A DNA stretch of 37,677 nucleotides from Neorhizobium vignae (GTDB lineage Bacteria > Pseudomonadota > Alphaproteobacteria > Rhizobiales > Rhizobiaceae): assembly GCF_000732195.1 (NCBI RefSeq), contig NZ_JNNU01000034.1, forward strand, positions 1-37,677, given 5' to 3'. The notes beneath the pieces were generated by a model. That model had not been told where the DNA came from. It was given only the letters and a program-made list of their open reading frames with translations, and made no database searches. Below are positions 9,306 to 17,522 of the stretch, piece after piece; positions within the stretch are counted from its first letter, which is position 1, and each line of letters begins with the position of its first letter. Made by a program: the position numbers and the translations under genes.

Positions 9306-9600
9306 TTGATCTGTAGTCTTGTGCGCTTGGACCAGATTGCAGCTCCCAAGGGAGGTCACATTCGTCGCTGACGCGCCATAGGCCTCCCCAGGCAAAGATG
9401 GCCTCGTCGGGTAAGCTGAACCAGATCCACGTTATCTGACCTTTTTCGCCTTCAGCCTCGGCGAACGTGGTTACAGGAATCAAGCACCGCCACTGCGGCT
9501 TCGAGCGAGACCCACCCACATGCCCTTCTTCAACTCGGCTCGCCGTGTCATTGATCGCTCTCATGATCGGCCGGGACAGACCATCTACGACTGGCGACAT
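9292..9600 (-). pseudogene. SRAP (YedK/HMCES) domain protein, internal fragment
   Basis: The 102-codon frame holds a segment typical of the middle of SOS-response-associated peptidase-like proteins, which crosslink to abasic sites in single-stranded DNA: KPQWRCLIPVTTFAEAEG, then an aromatic strand and FAWGGLWRVSDE. The family's N-terminal catalytic Cys2 region is absent. The C-terminal half with the active-site His (HDRMPV type) is also absent, as sequence similarity stops at about 9360. The fragment is therefore inactive. Its position near the UvrA paralogue suggests a former DNA-repair neighbourhood. The upstream 9601-9882 stretch shows no continuation and no gene I can support. Confidence 0.6.
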
Positions 9601-9882
9601 TATCTGGCGGTCGTGATGACACTCCTCTTACTCTGCTGTCGCACCTATCGTTTGAATGGCAGTTTCGTTCCATGAAATCGTTGAACATCTGTGATCCAAA
9701 GATTTCCGCCAAAGTAAAGATCGAAAAAGCTCCGTGCGCCCCTTGCAACGTCTCGGATATCCTTCAGAAAGACCTCTGATCAATACTGGCATAGGCCCAC
9801 AACAAGGTTCCGATGAATCTGATGGCACAGCGTCTTGCGAAGGTCGCTCAGCACTCTACATTTCCACGAAACAGGAGATTTA

Positions 9883-11391
9883 ATGGACAACGTTCTGACT
9901 AAAAAAGCCGAAACGGGCATCCCCGGTCTGGACGACGTACTGGCCGGTGGCTTCACCCGACGCCACGTCTTTCTGCTTGAGGGGTCACCCGGGACCGGCA
10001 AGACAACCGTTGCCCTCCAATTTCTGATTGAGGGCGCGAGGCTCGACGAACGGTGTCTTTACATCAGCCTTTCGGAGACGGATGAAGAACTTCGGGATGC
10101 GGCAGCATCACACGACCTGGAAATCAGTGACAACATTGAAATTTTCGAATTGGTGCCACCTGAAAGTCTTCTGGATGCCGACCAGCAGCAAAGCCTGCTC
10201 TATTCTTCCGATCTCGAACTTGGCGAAACGACAAAGCTAATCTTTGAGGCGTTCGAGCGCGTGAAGCCACAGAGGGTTGTGATCGATAGTCTTTCCGAGA
10301 TTCGGTTGCTCGCTCAAAGCTCCCTCCGATACCGTCGGCAAATTCTGGCTTTGAAGCATTACTTTTCCCGCTCGAACGCGACCGTCCTCCTTCTTGACGA
10401 CATGACCGCGGATAGCCTTGATAAGACTGTTCATAGCGTGGTGCACGGCGTGATTTATCTGGAGCAGCTTGCCCCAGACTACGGCCCGGAGCGCAGACGG
10501 CTGCGCATCATCAAGTATCGTGGCCAGGCTTTTCGCGGCGGATATCATGATTATATCGTCCAAAAAGGCGGCATAGCCGTCTTTCCACGCCTACGAGCCA
10601 TCGAACATAAAACGGATTTCGAGCGTACAACTTTATCAAGCGGCATCGAGGAGTTCGATGACCTTCTTGGTGGCGGGATCGAGCGTGGGTCGAGCACGCT
10701 TCTGATTGGTCCGGCCGGAACCGGGAAAAGCCTGTTTGTGTTGCAGTTCGTCGTCGCAGCGGTCAAGCGCGGAGAGAGGGCAGCCGTTTTCCTCTTCGAT
10801 GAAGAGCTGGGCCTTCTGTTTTCCAGGACGAAGGCCATGGGCCTAGATCTTGAGAAAATGCGCGACGATGGTTTGATGCATATCGAACAGCTTGACGCCG
10901 CTGAATTGTCGCCGGGCGAGTTCGCTCAGCGTGTGAGAGATCGGGTTACCAGCTTCGATGCAAAAACCGTCGTCATCGACAGCATCAACGGTTATCAGGC
11001 ATCCATGCCTGAAGAAAACGCCCTCATTCTGCATATGCATGAGTTGCTGCAATACCTGAACCGACAAGGCGCGAACACTTATCTGACCGTCGCCCAGCAC
11101 GGTCTTGTCGGGGACATGAAGTCGCCCGTCGATGTGACCTATCTTGCCGACAGCGTTATCCTTTTGCGGTATTTCGAAGCAATAGGGCAAGTTCGGCGAG
11201 CCGTTTCAGTCATCAAAAAGAGAACCGGCAGGCATGAGTACACCATCCGAGAATATCGGATTTCCCGAAATGGCCTTACGCTCGGCGAACCGCTGACCGG
11301 ATTCCAAGGCGTCCTGCGGGGCGTTCCCACTTTTGTAGGTGAGAAGCAGTCGGTCCTGGAAAGCTCAGACAAGGACAGCAGCGATTCCTAA
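9883..11391 (+). CDS. KaiC-like two-domain ATPase
   Basis: 502 residues with two RecA/KaiC domains. The first Walker A is GSPGTGKTT (about residues 34-42) with VVIDSLSEIR as its Walker B region; the second Walker A is GPAGTGKS (276-283) with VVIDSINGYQ. KaiC is an ATPase and autokinase; in cyanobacteria it drives the clock with KaiA and KaiB. In rhizobia such proteins occur with histidine kinases and have been linked to stress and environmental signalling. No kaiA or kaiB is visible here. At the place of the cyanobacterial Ser431-Thr432 phosphorylation pair my hand alignment gives Thr-Tyr (VDVTYLADSVILL). The ATG at 9883 is chosen because AGGAG lies at 9873-9877 and the family homology starts there. 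It is followed, with overlap, by a hybrid kinase gene. Confidence 0.9.
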   Translation: MDNVLTKKAETGIPGLDDVLAGGFTRRHVFLLEGSPGTGKTTVALQFLIEGARLDERCLYISLSETDEELRDAAASHDLEISDNIEIFELVPPESLLDADQQQSLLYSSDLELGETTKLIFEAFERVKPQRVVIDSLSEIRLLAQSSLRYRRQILALKHYFSRSNATVLLLDDMTADSLDKTVHSVVHGVIYLEQLAPDYGPERRRLRIIKYRGQAFRGGYHDYIVQKGGIAVFPRLRAIEHKTDFERTTLSSGIEEFDDLLGGGIERGSSTLLIGPAGTGKSLFVLQFVVAAVKRGERAAVFLFDEELGLLFSRTKAMGLDLEKMRDDGLMHIEQLDAAELSPGEFAQRVRDRVTSFDAKTVVIDSINGYQASMPEENALILHMHELLQYLNRQGANTYLTVAQHGLVGDMKSPVDVTYLADSVILLRYFEAIGQVRRAVSVIKKRTGRHEYTIREYRISRNGLTLGEPLTGFQGVLRGVPTFVGEKQSVLESSDKDSSDS

Positions 11392-13438
11392 TAGAGATGC
11401 ATACGGGCTTGTCTACGCTCCATCGGGACGCGATGCGCAGATCGCTTTGTCCCTGTTGGAAGAAGCAGGCACAAAAGCGAAAGCTGTCGCCGATCTGACG
11501 TCGCTCATTTCCAACCTTGGTGACGACGTTTCGTTTGTCGTCGTCACCGAGGAGGCACTGCGATCTGCAAATTTGCGTGCCATCTCTGACTGGATCGAAA
11601 AGCAACCTAGCTGGTCTGATTTACCGTTCATCGTCCTCACATCCCGTGGGGGCGGTCCGGAACGCAATCCAGCGGCAGCCCGATTGTCGGAAGTGTTGGG
11701 CAACGTGAGCTTTGTCGAACGGCCATTTCACACAACGACCTTTATCAGCGTTGCCCGTTCTGCTCTCAGGGGGCGACGGCGGCAATACGAAGCACGACTG
11801 AGAATGGAAGCCCTTAATGAGGGCGAGCGGCGTCTCCAGACGGCCCTTGAAGCGGGCCGTCTTGGCGCGTGGGAATTCGACCTTGCCAGCAGCGTGCTTA
11901 CGACCTCGACGACGTGCAAAGCAATTTTCGGTCGCGCCGCCGCGGAGCCGTTCACCTATACTGATTTGCTGTCAGCCATCCACCCAGATGATCAAGAGCG
12001 AATGCAGGCGGCGGTCCACGCGACTATCGAAACGGGCTCTGATTATTCCATCGAATACCGAACTATCTGGCGCGATGGGTCGATCCACTGGGCCGAAATA
12101 CGCGCCCAGCTCTATAAAGACAGTAGGGGAACAGCTGTTAAACTAGTGGGCGTCTCCGCCGACATTACCGCGCGAATGCAAGCTGAGGAAGACCAGCGTC
12201 GTCTCAACGATGTCTTGGAACAGCGGGTCACGGAGCGAACTCGCGAGCTTCAGGAGGCGCATGCCAACGTGATGGTAGAGGTCAGCCAGCGTGAACGTGC
12301 TGAAGAACAGCTGCGGCAATCGCAGAAAATGGAAGCAATAGGCCAGCTGACAGGTGGTGTGGCACACGACTTTAACAATCTCCTGATGGCCGTGATGGGC
12401 AACCTCGAAATGCTGGAGAGGCATGTTGGCGACGACAGCCGGGCGAAACGCTTAATTGACGGAGCGTTAGAGGGAGCTAGGCGCGGTGCGTCGCTGACTC
12501 AGCGACTGCTCGCGTTTTCAAGGCGACAGGACCTCAAGATTGAACCAGTAGCACTCCCTGGGCTTGTTCGAGGCATGGAGGATATGCTCCGCCGCTCTGT
12601 GGGCTCTGCGATTCAGATCGAAACGGAACTGCCCGAAGGCCTTCCCGCCGTATCAGCGGATGCAAACCAGGTGGAACTTGCTCTCCTCAATCTCGCGGTC
12701 AATGCGCGAGACGCGATGCCGGACGGTGGAACGATCAAAATTCAGTTGAAACAATCCGGCGCTGCGGTGGAGAGCGAGCACCTCACCGCTGGATCGTACG
12801 TCGTCCTGTCTGTCGCCGATCAAGGCCATGGAATGGACGAGGAGACGCTGAAGAAAGCCATCGAGCCGTTCTATTCGACCAAGGAGTTAGGAAAGGGAAC
12901 AGGTCTCGGACTTTCCATGATCCATGGTTTGGCTTTGCAACTGAAGGGTCGCCTGAAACTGAATAGTATAGTAGGGATCGGCACAACTGCTGAACTATGG
13001 ATACCAGTATCGCCGATGACCGCTGTGAAAGCTTCACCTGAGCGCAAGCCCGACACCCATCTCGATGGTGCAACCGGACCCAAACGCATTTTGCTGGTTG
13101 ACGACGACATCCTGATAGCGATGAGTTCAGTCGATATGCTGATGGACCTTGGCCACGATGTCGTTGAGGCGCATTCTGGTGAAGAAGCCCTCGAATGTCT
13201 CCGTAACGGCCCGACTGTTGACCTAATGATCACGGACTATTCTATGCCCGGCATGAACGGTGGTGATCTGGTGAAGGCGGCTCGTGCCATATCACCGACG
13301 CTGCCCGTTCTGATCGCATCGGGATATGCAGAACTTCCACCTGGCTTGGACCTTAATGTTGCCCGGCTTGGAAAGCCTTACACGCAAAGTCAGCTCGCCA
13401 GCGAAATTGCAAAAGTGCTGAACGCTGCCACTGATTGA
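11339..13438 (+). CDS. Hybrid sensor histidine kinase, partner of the KaiC-like protein
   Basis: 699 residues from GTG 11339. The N-terminus (about 20-150) resembles a receiver without the usual acidic pocket. A PAS_3-type domain follows (about 170-290, with IEYRTIWRDGSIHW), then a coiled coil (about 295-335), HisKA with phospho-acceptor His343 (GGVAHDFNNLL), and an ATPase domain with N box NLAVNARDAMPDGG, DQGHGMD and GKGTGLGLSMIHG. A C-terminal receiver has phospho-Asp633 (ITDYSMPGMNG). The reading frame overlaps the 3' end of the kaiC-like gene by 53 bp, which implies translational coupling. The start is uncertain: no strong ribosome binding site precedes the GTG, and recognisable sequence begins near residue 21 (AYGLVYAPSGRD). 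The frame is intact, unlike the similar kinase at 481-3092. Confidence 0.88.
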   Translation: MRSSRSWKAQTRTAAIPNRDAYGLVYAPSGRDAQIALSLLEEAGTKAKAVADLTSLISNLGDDVSFVVVTEEALRSANLRAISDWIEKQPSWSDLPFIVLTSRGGGPERNPAAARLSEVLGNVSFVERPFHTTTFISVARSALRGRRRQYEARLRMEALNEGERRLQTALEAGRLGAWEFDLASSVLTTSTTCKAIFGRAAAEPFTYTDLLSAIHPDDQERMQAAVHATIETGSDYSIEYRTIWRDGSIHWAEIRAQLYKDSRGTAVKLVGVSADITARMQAEEDQRRLNDVLEQRVTERTRELQEAHANVMVEVSQRERAEEQLRQSQKMEAIGQLTGGVAHDFNNLLMAVMGNLEMLERHVGDDSRAKRLIDGALEGARRGASLTQRLLAFSRRQDLKIEPVALPGLVRGMEDMLRRSVGSAIQIETELPEGLPAVSADANQVELALLNLAVNARDAMPDGGTIKIQLKQSGAAVESEHLTAGSYVVLSVADQGHGMDEETLKKAIEPFYSTKELGKGTGLGLSMIHGLALQLKGRLKLNSIVGIGTTAELWIPVSPMTAVKASPERKPDTHLDGATGPKRILLVDDDILIAMSSVDMLMDLGHDVVEAHSGEEALECLRNGPTVDLMITDYSMPGMNGGDLVKAARAISPTLPVLIASGYAELPPGLDLNVARLGKPYTQSQLASEIAKVLNAATD

Positions 13439-13513
13439 AGAAAGTTTCTGTCCAGGGGCCGATAGTCGGACGGAATCCGCTCGATCAGTCGAGAAGCAAA
13501 ATTCTGGGGTCGC

Positions 13514-13742
13514 TCAGCCGAACAGCGTCAAGTTTGCTGGAGGCTCGGAACTACGGCCAGCGTGCCTGTCGGCAGCGAACCGGATGGTGCCCAGCAATTC
13601 CAAATCTTAAGAGGCTTGGAGATCACGCCAAGTGTTCCCGGGACTCCTTTGCGCACGCTTTCCGGGTGCCGGTCGTGAACACGACTGTTGCGCCACGTTG
13701 AGCAAGGTCCGCGCCGATCTGTGGCCCGGTTTGGCCGTCCAC
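13514..13742 (-). pseudogene. Decayed single-domain response regulator (REC remnant)
   Basis: Three minus-strand frames read together as the C-terminal half of a receiver domain. DGQTGPQIGADLAQRGATVV with FTTG is in one frame, HPESVRKGVPGTLGVISKP in the next, and LELLGTIRFAADRHAGR running to a TGA at 13514-13516 in the third. The switches are near 13668-13672 and 13600-13612. The conserved TTG...KP pattern (switch Thr and Lys) identifies the fold. The N-terminal half with the phospho-Asp is missing: the 13743-13820 stretch has stops in the candidate frames and nothing I could recognise. It lies convergent to the intact hybrid kinase. Confidence 0.6.
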
Positions 13743-13821
13743 CAAAGATGTTCACCCGTCTGCCATCAGAACCGCTTCAGATCGCTGTCGCGCGATACCG
13801 TCTACCTCGGCGCGTTGTCGT

Positions 13822-14069
13822 TTACCAAGCGAGCGCGATCTTGGAGGCTGACTTATCGAGACAACGTTGGGGATCGTGGAGCTTCGACAATTTGTGTGAA
13901 GTTTCAATAAGCCCTCGTTGTATTTCGAGGATGTCGCTGGCTGCCTTCACCTGGTCGGAAATCCGCTTCAGGGCTTCGCCCGCTTCGCCGACGAGGCGCA
14001 CGCCGTTCTGCACCTAGCCGGACGAGCGCGAGATCTGGTCCTTGATTCCTTTGCCGCCGCGGCGAAACG
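13822..14069 (-). pseudogene. Methyl-accepting chemotaxis protein fragment
   Basis: Minus-strand readings join as a piece of the receptor signalling domain: RFAAAAKE in one frame, then KDQISRSSG, an in-frame TAG (14014-14016, probably once CAG), and VQNGVRLVGEAGEALKRISD. This corresponds to the segment just before the C-terminal half of the coiled-coil hairpin in alphaproteobacterial receptors. Beyond about 13930 the open frame continues to 13822 but no longer looks like a receptor. At 14069-14070 the sequence switches abruptly to an amidohydrolase fragment on the other strand, so this is a deletion or recombination junction. Confidence 0.6.
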
Positions 14070-14761
14070 TTCGATGCGAACGGCTTGCATAATTGGCCGG
14101 GAATGGAAGTCGGAACCTTCGCGGTTAAGGCCGGCCCGATGATGGCATCGGGCGATAGCTTTGAGATAGAGGTGTCGTCCAAGGGCATGCACGCAGCGCA
14201 ACCACACAAGGGCGCTGATGTTGTTCTGACGGCCGGCCATATCCTCGTCGCGCTTCACCAAATTGCCGCGCGAACACTGATCCACTCGACGCTCTTGTCG
14301 TTAGCGCGACGCAGATCCATGGTGGGGAGGCTTACAAGGTCTTGCCGAACACAGTCACCATTCCAGGCACGGTGAGAGCTTTCTCTCCCCGAGCACGCGC
14401 GGCAGCGCAACCGGCGCTTCGCCGCGTCGTCGAAGGTGTAGCGTTGTCGACAGGCGCTCACTGCAAGGTGTCTTACGCTCAGCAATATCCGACGCTGGTT
14501 AATTCTGAGCCGGCGGCGCGGTCGGCGGAAGCTGCAGCATTATCGGTATTCACTAAGGTCGAGACAAACCCGCCGCAGACGATGATTGTCGAGGATTTCG
14601 CCTTCATGCTTGAAGACCGGCCCGGATGTTACGGGTGGATCGGAAATGGCCCGGATGATAATGGCCAGATCCTTCACAGCGCGTGGTTTGATTTCAAAGA
14701 CGAGGCCCTGCCTTTTGGGGCTTCTTATTTCGCCGCAGTCGTTGAACAGCAACTGCAATAA
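14070..14761 (+). pseudogene. M20-family amidohydrolase (hippurate hydrolase type), N-truncated and frameshifted
   Basis: The C-terminal half of an M20D peptidase/amidohydrolase. It begins in mid-protein (FDANGLHNWPGMEVGTFAV) and runs through the dimerisation domain (SSKGMHAAQPHKGADVV). The frame is lost at about 14272-14280 and resumes as DPLDALVVSATQIHGGEAYK. It ends with the last metal-site region (VEDFAFMLEDRPGCYGWIG) and a normal C-terminus (ALPFGASYFAAVVEQQLQ). The N-terminal region with the first metal ligands is missing, so no activity is expected. The ORF starting at 14342 is only the second half of this remnant. The upstream side is fused to the receptor fragment. Confidence 0.75.
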
Positions 14762-14872
14762 TAACCCGCGCGCGCCCTCTCCTAAGCGTCCTCAAAGCTG
14801 CCCCAAGCCGCCGCCATAACAGGCGCTCGGAGAGAAATGCGTCTCTGAGCAGTTCCTGATGCGAGGATCTTC

Positions 14873-15400
14873 ATGCGAACAGTCAAAACAGACTCTCTCG
14901 AAATTGCTTATTTTGAATACGGCTCGCCCGACTGGTGGCCTGTGGTGCTGAGCCATGGATTCCCGTAGGACATCCACGCCTATGATGAGGTGGCCCCTCG
15001 CCTAGCGGAAACGGGAGCCCGGGTGATCGTCCCGTACCTGCGCAGCTTTGGTCCAACGCGCTTCCGGTCCAGCTCCACGATGCGCAGCGGTCAGTAAGCC
15101 GCTCTCGGCAAGGATGTCATCGACTTGCTCGACGCTCTCGGTATCGAGAAGGCCATTCTCGCCGGCTATGACTGGGGCGGCCTTGCTTCATGCGTTGCAT
15201 CGGCACTGTGGCCCGATCGAGTGGCCGGCCTGGTCTCCTATGCGGGCTACGACGTTATCGACGTGAAGCGGTTCGGCCACGCCTACCAGCCCAGCCTTGA
15301 ATAGGCCGTTTGGTACCAACAGCTGTTTCAGCACGAGCGCGGCCGCGAGTGCTTGGCACCGGCAGTCGCCACATTTCTGCAACCCTATGGAAACGTTTGA
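14873..15400 (+). pseudogene. Alpha/beta hydrolase (epoxide hydrolase/haloalkane dehalogenase-like), several in-frame stops
   Basis: A continuous frame from ATG 14873 gives the start of an alpha/beta hydrolase: oxyanion motif HGFP, then VAPRLAETGARVIVPYLR, then the nucleophile elbow GYDWGG. Asp as nucleophile points to the epoxide hydrolase or haloalkane dehalogenase branch. Stops interrupt it at 14966 (TAG), 15095 (TAA) and 15302 (TAG), and it ends at TGA 15398-15400. Up to that point there are no frameshifts, so it decayed by substitutions. At least one stop fits C-to-T in a Gln codon. The cap and catalytic His regions are missing: the family has about 290 residues, while 175 codons remain. 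The 140 bp that follow have no supportable gene. Confidence 0.7.
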
Positions 15401-15519
15401 CAATCTCTCCTACGATTGCCAATCAGCTGTTACCTTCACTTGCGGCCATGTGAGGGTGGAAGTTCAATGGTTGGCCGGGCACGGGAGTTTCCGCTGATGT
15501 CACGCCTCCGCCACGGGAT

Positions 15520-15536
15520 CTGGTCCCCCCGACCAG
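15520..15536. terminator. Short hairpin downstream of the minus-strand hydrolase
   Basis: CTGGTC (15520-15525) and GACCAG (15531-15536) form a perfect 6-bp stem with a five-C loop, about 44 bp past the stop of the minus-strand gene. There is no T run on either side, so a terminator role is weakly supported. Confidence 0.3.
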
Positions 15537-15579
15537 GGACATGGCGGCCGATCACATCATAACCGACTTCACCGTTCGC

Positions 15580-16191
15580 TTATACCCTTTGGCGTGTGGC
15601 CGCGCGCCCAACGGAGTTGGCAGAACCGCGAAGCATCTGAACCGGTTTGACATTTCTCCCGCTTCGGACCAGTCGATCAAAAAGGATGTAGCCCTCATCC
15701 CAGCGCCCAAAGCCGCTTGCCACATTGATATGCCCGGCAAAACCGATAGTCGTCAACTCGCTGCCCCAGGCGCGGACGTGTCGCTCCAGGTCGGGAACGC
15801 TCATATAAGGATCGTTAAGGCTTCCAACCACAATGCTCGGAAACGGGAGGCGAACCAACTGCTGCTCGCCGAACTCGATCATGCAAGGGTGAAGCCGCAG
15901 CGTCACTTCCAGCGAGCATGGCGCGACGAGCAATGCACCGCGGATCTTGCCGGCAATGCTGCGCTCGGCATAGCTTGCAGCCAGGAGGCACCCGAGGCTG
16001 TGCGCAACCAGATAGGCGCCTTCCACCTCCGAGAGCGCCCTGTCCAGTTCCGCCTGCCAGTCTTCGATCACTGGACAGTTCCAATCCTCCTGCTCGACAA
16101 TCAACGCATCGGAACGCTCTCTTGCCCAATGACGCTGCCAGTGTCCTTGCGGCGATCCGTTGAGACCTGGCAATATCAGGGTCGGGAACAT
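15580..16191 (-). CDS. RBBP9/YdeN-type serine hydrolase
   Basis: 203 residues. The N-terminus FPTLILPGLNGSPQGHWQ is typical of the small RBBP9/YdeN alpha/beta hydrolases. The nucleophile elbow is HSLG (AYLVAHSLGCLLAA, Ser at about residue 95). A later Asp lies in SLNDPY, and the catalytic His in GFAGHINVASGFGRWDEG. These are cytoplasmic carboxylesterase-like enzymes of poorly known substrate. The ATG at 16191 follows a GGAGG ribosome binding site. It lies 41 bp after the monooxygenase gene on the same strand and is probably the last gene of that unit, so it may hydrolyse an ester or amide in the same pathway. Confidence 0.85.
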   Translation of the reverse strand: MFPTLILPGLNGSPQGHWQRHWARERSDALIVEQEDWNCPVIEDWQAELDRALSEVEGAYLVAHSLGCLLAASYAERSIAGKIRGALLVAPCSLEVTLRLHPCMIEFGEQQLVRLPFPSIVVGSLNDPYMSVPDLERHVRAWGSELTTIGFAGHINVASGFGRWDEGYILFDRLVRSGRNVKPVQMLRGSANSVGRAATRQRV

Positions 16192-16232
16192 GCAGACCTC
16201 CAGGACTTATCGAAATCGGGCAGAAATAGACA

Positions 16233-17456
16233 TCAAAACACCCGTCCTTCCCTGAGATGTGTCGTCGTTCCGTTGAGGAGATAATCGCCGACCACCCTTG
16301 ACTTATGTAGCAACGGGTTGTGGTTGAGGACGGTGCGGATATTGCGCCAGTGACGGTCGAAATTGTTGTTGCGGGAGGTCGCCGAGCCGCCGCCGAGCTC
16401 GAACATGCGTTCGGCGCTGCGGGGGCCGAGCTGGCCGAGCACGAGCTGCGCGCGTGCCGTTGCCAGCGCGCTTGCAACCAGAGCTTCCTCGATCGCTGCT
16501 TCGTCGCCTTTGCCGAAGGCCGCCACGGTCCGATCGAGAGCCACGGCGGCGGCGCCGACAGCCGTATCGATCGCGAAGGAGTTGGCGGCGATCTCACCGA
16601 TCACCTGCTGCACGAACGGATCCTGGTTTGCCGTTTCCGCCATGCTATGTGCCGCCGAACGCGCCTGCCGGCGCACATAGGCAAGCCCGTCGGTCAGCAC
16701 GTTGCGAACCGCTCCAGCCGCACTTGCCGCCAGATGCAATTGACGCAGCGTCGAACAATGCCGGCCGACAAGATTGTCGAGGCCCCGCGTCGCGAACTCA
16801 TGCGGGAATACCTCGACATTTTCCAGAAGAACACCACCGCTCGCCGTCAGGCGCTGGCCCATGCCGTCCCAGTCGTCGAGAATCTTGATGCCTTTGCGAT
16901 CGACGGGCAGCAGAATACCGACCGTCTGCCCCTCTTCATCCAAAGCGCTGAACGACGCAAAATCTGCAAAAGCTGTGCCGGTGGCATACCATTTGCGGCC
17001 GTTGAGTAGATAAGTCTCGCCGTGGCGCACGATCGTCGTCATCACCTGCCCCGGCCGGGCGGTGCCCTGCTCCGTATGGGCGCCGCCGAACAGTTTTCCG
17101 GCGAGAATCAGCTCGACTGCACCGGCATCCCGCTCCCGCGGTTCGCTTAGAATGACGTTCTCGACATAGTTGAAATGCGAACGCAGAGCGTGCGCCACGT
17201 TGGAATCCGCTGCACCGATTGCCGCTATCATTTCAATATAATCGGCCACCGAACCGCCCGGTCCGCCGAGTGCCACCGGGATGCGCAAGGTGCCGAGACC
17301 CAGTTCGCGAAACAGCCGAAAGGCTTCGAAAGGCAATTCGCGATCGAGATCCCGCTGTGCGGCGCCCTTGGTGATTTCCGCCGTAAAACCAGGGATGCGG
17401 GCAAGGAGGTCCTCGCGTGTCGGACCTCGGTTGGTCTGCAGTTTGGCGATGCTCAA
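16233..17456 (-). CDS. DszC/SfnB-like flavin monooxygenase (acyl-CoA dehydrogenase fold)
   Basis: 407 residues covering the three acyl-CoA dehydrogenase domains: helical N-domain (starting LLARIPGFTAEI), beta-domain with GRKWYATGTAFADF, and C-terminal helical bundle with RTVLNHNPLLHKSRVVGDYLLNG. Within the superfamily this is the group of FMN-dependent sulfur and nitrogen monooxygenases such as DszC (417 residues) and SfnB. The acyl-CoA base region is not conserved, and there are no acyl-CoA pathway neighbours. DszC oxidises dibenzothiophene to its sulfone using FMNH2 from a separate reductase. The first codon is TTG (17454-17456) with GGAG about 9 bases upstream. It lies between a peptide-type binding protein and a small hydrolase. 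Sulfur oxidation is inferred from the family and context. Confidence 0.85.
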   Translation of the reverse strand: MSIAKLQTNRGPTREDLLARIPGFTAEITKGAAQRDLDRELPFEAFRLFRELGLGTLRIPVALGGPGGSVADYIEMIAAIGAADSNVAHALRSHFNYVENVILSEPRERDAGAVELILAGKLFGGAHTEQGTARPGQVMTTIVRHGETYLLNGRKWYATGTAFADFASFSALDEEGQTVGILLPVDRKGIKILDDWDGMGQRLTASGGVLLENVEVFPHEFATRGLDNLVGRHCSTLRQLHLAASAAGAVRNVLTDGLAYVRRQARSAAHSMAETANQDPFVQQVIGEIAANSFAIDTAVGAAAVALDRTVAAFGKGDEAAIEEALVASALATARAQLVLGQLGPRSAERMFELGGGSATSRNNNFDRHWRNIRTVLNHNPLLHKSRVVGDYLLNGTTTHLREGRVF

Positions 17457-17522
17457 GCGACTGTCTCCGTCAATGCAAAAACGACAGTGGCCGGTACGAA
17501 GCCCGGCCGCCTTGATGATCGC

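Noticed and set aside
15541..16284. 247-codon open frame on the plus strand
   Set aside because: Antisense to the RBBP9-type hydrolase, which has a good ribosome binding site and catalytic residues.
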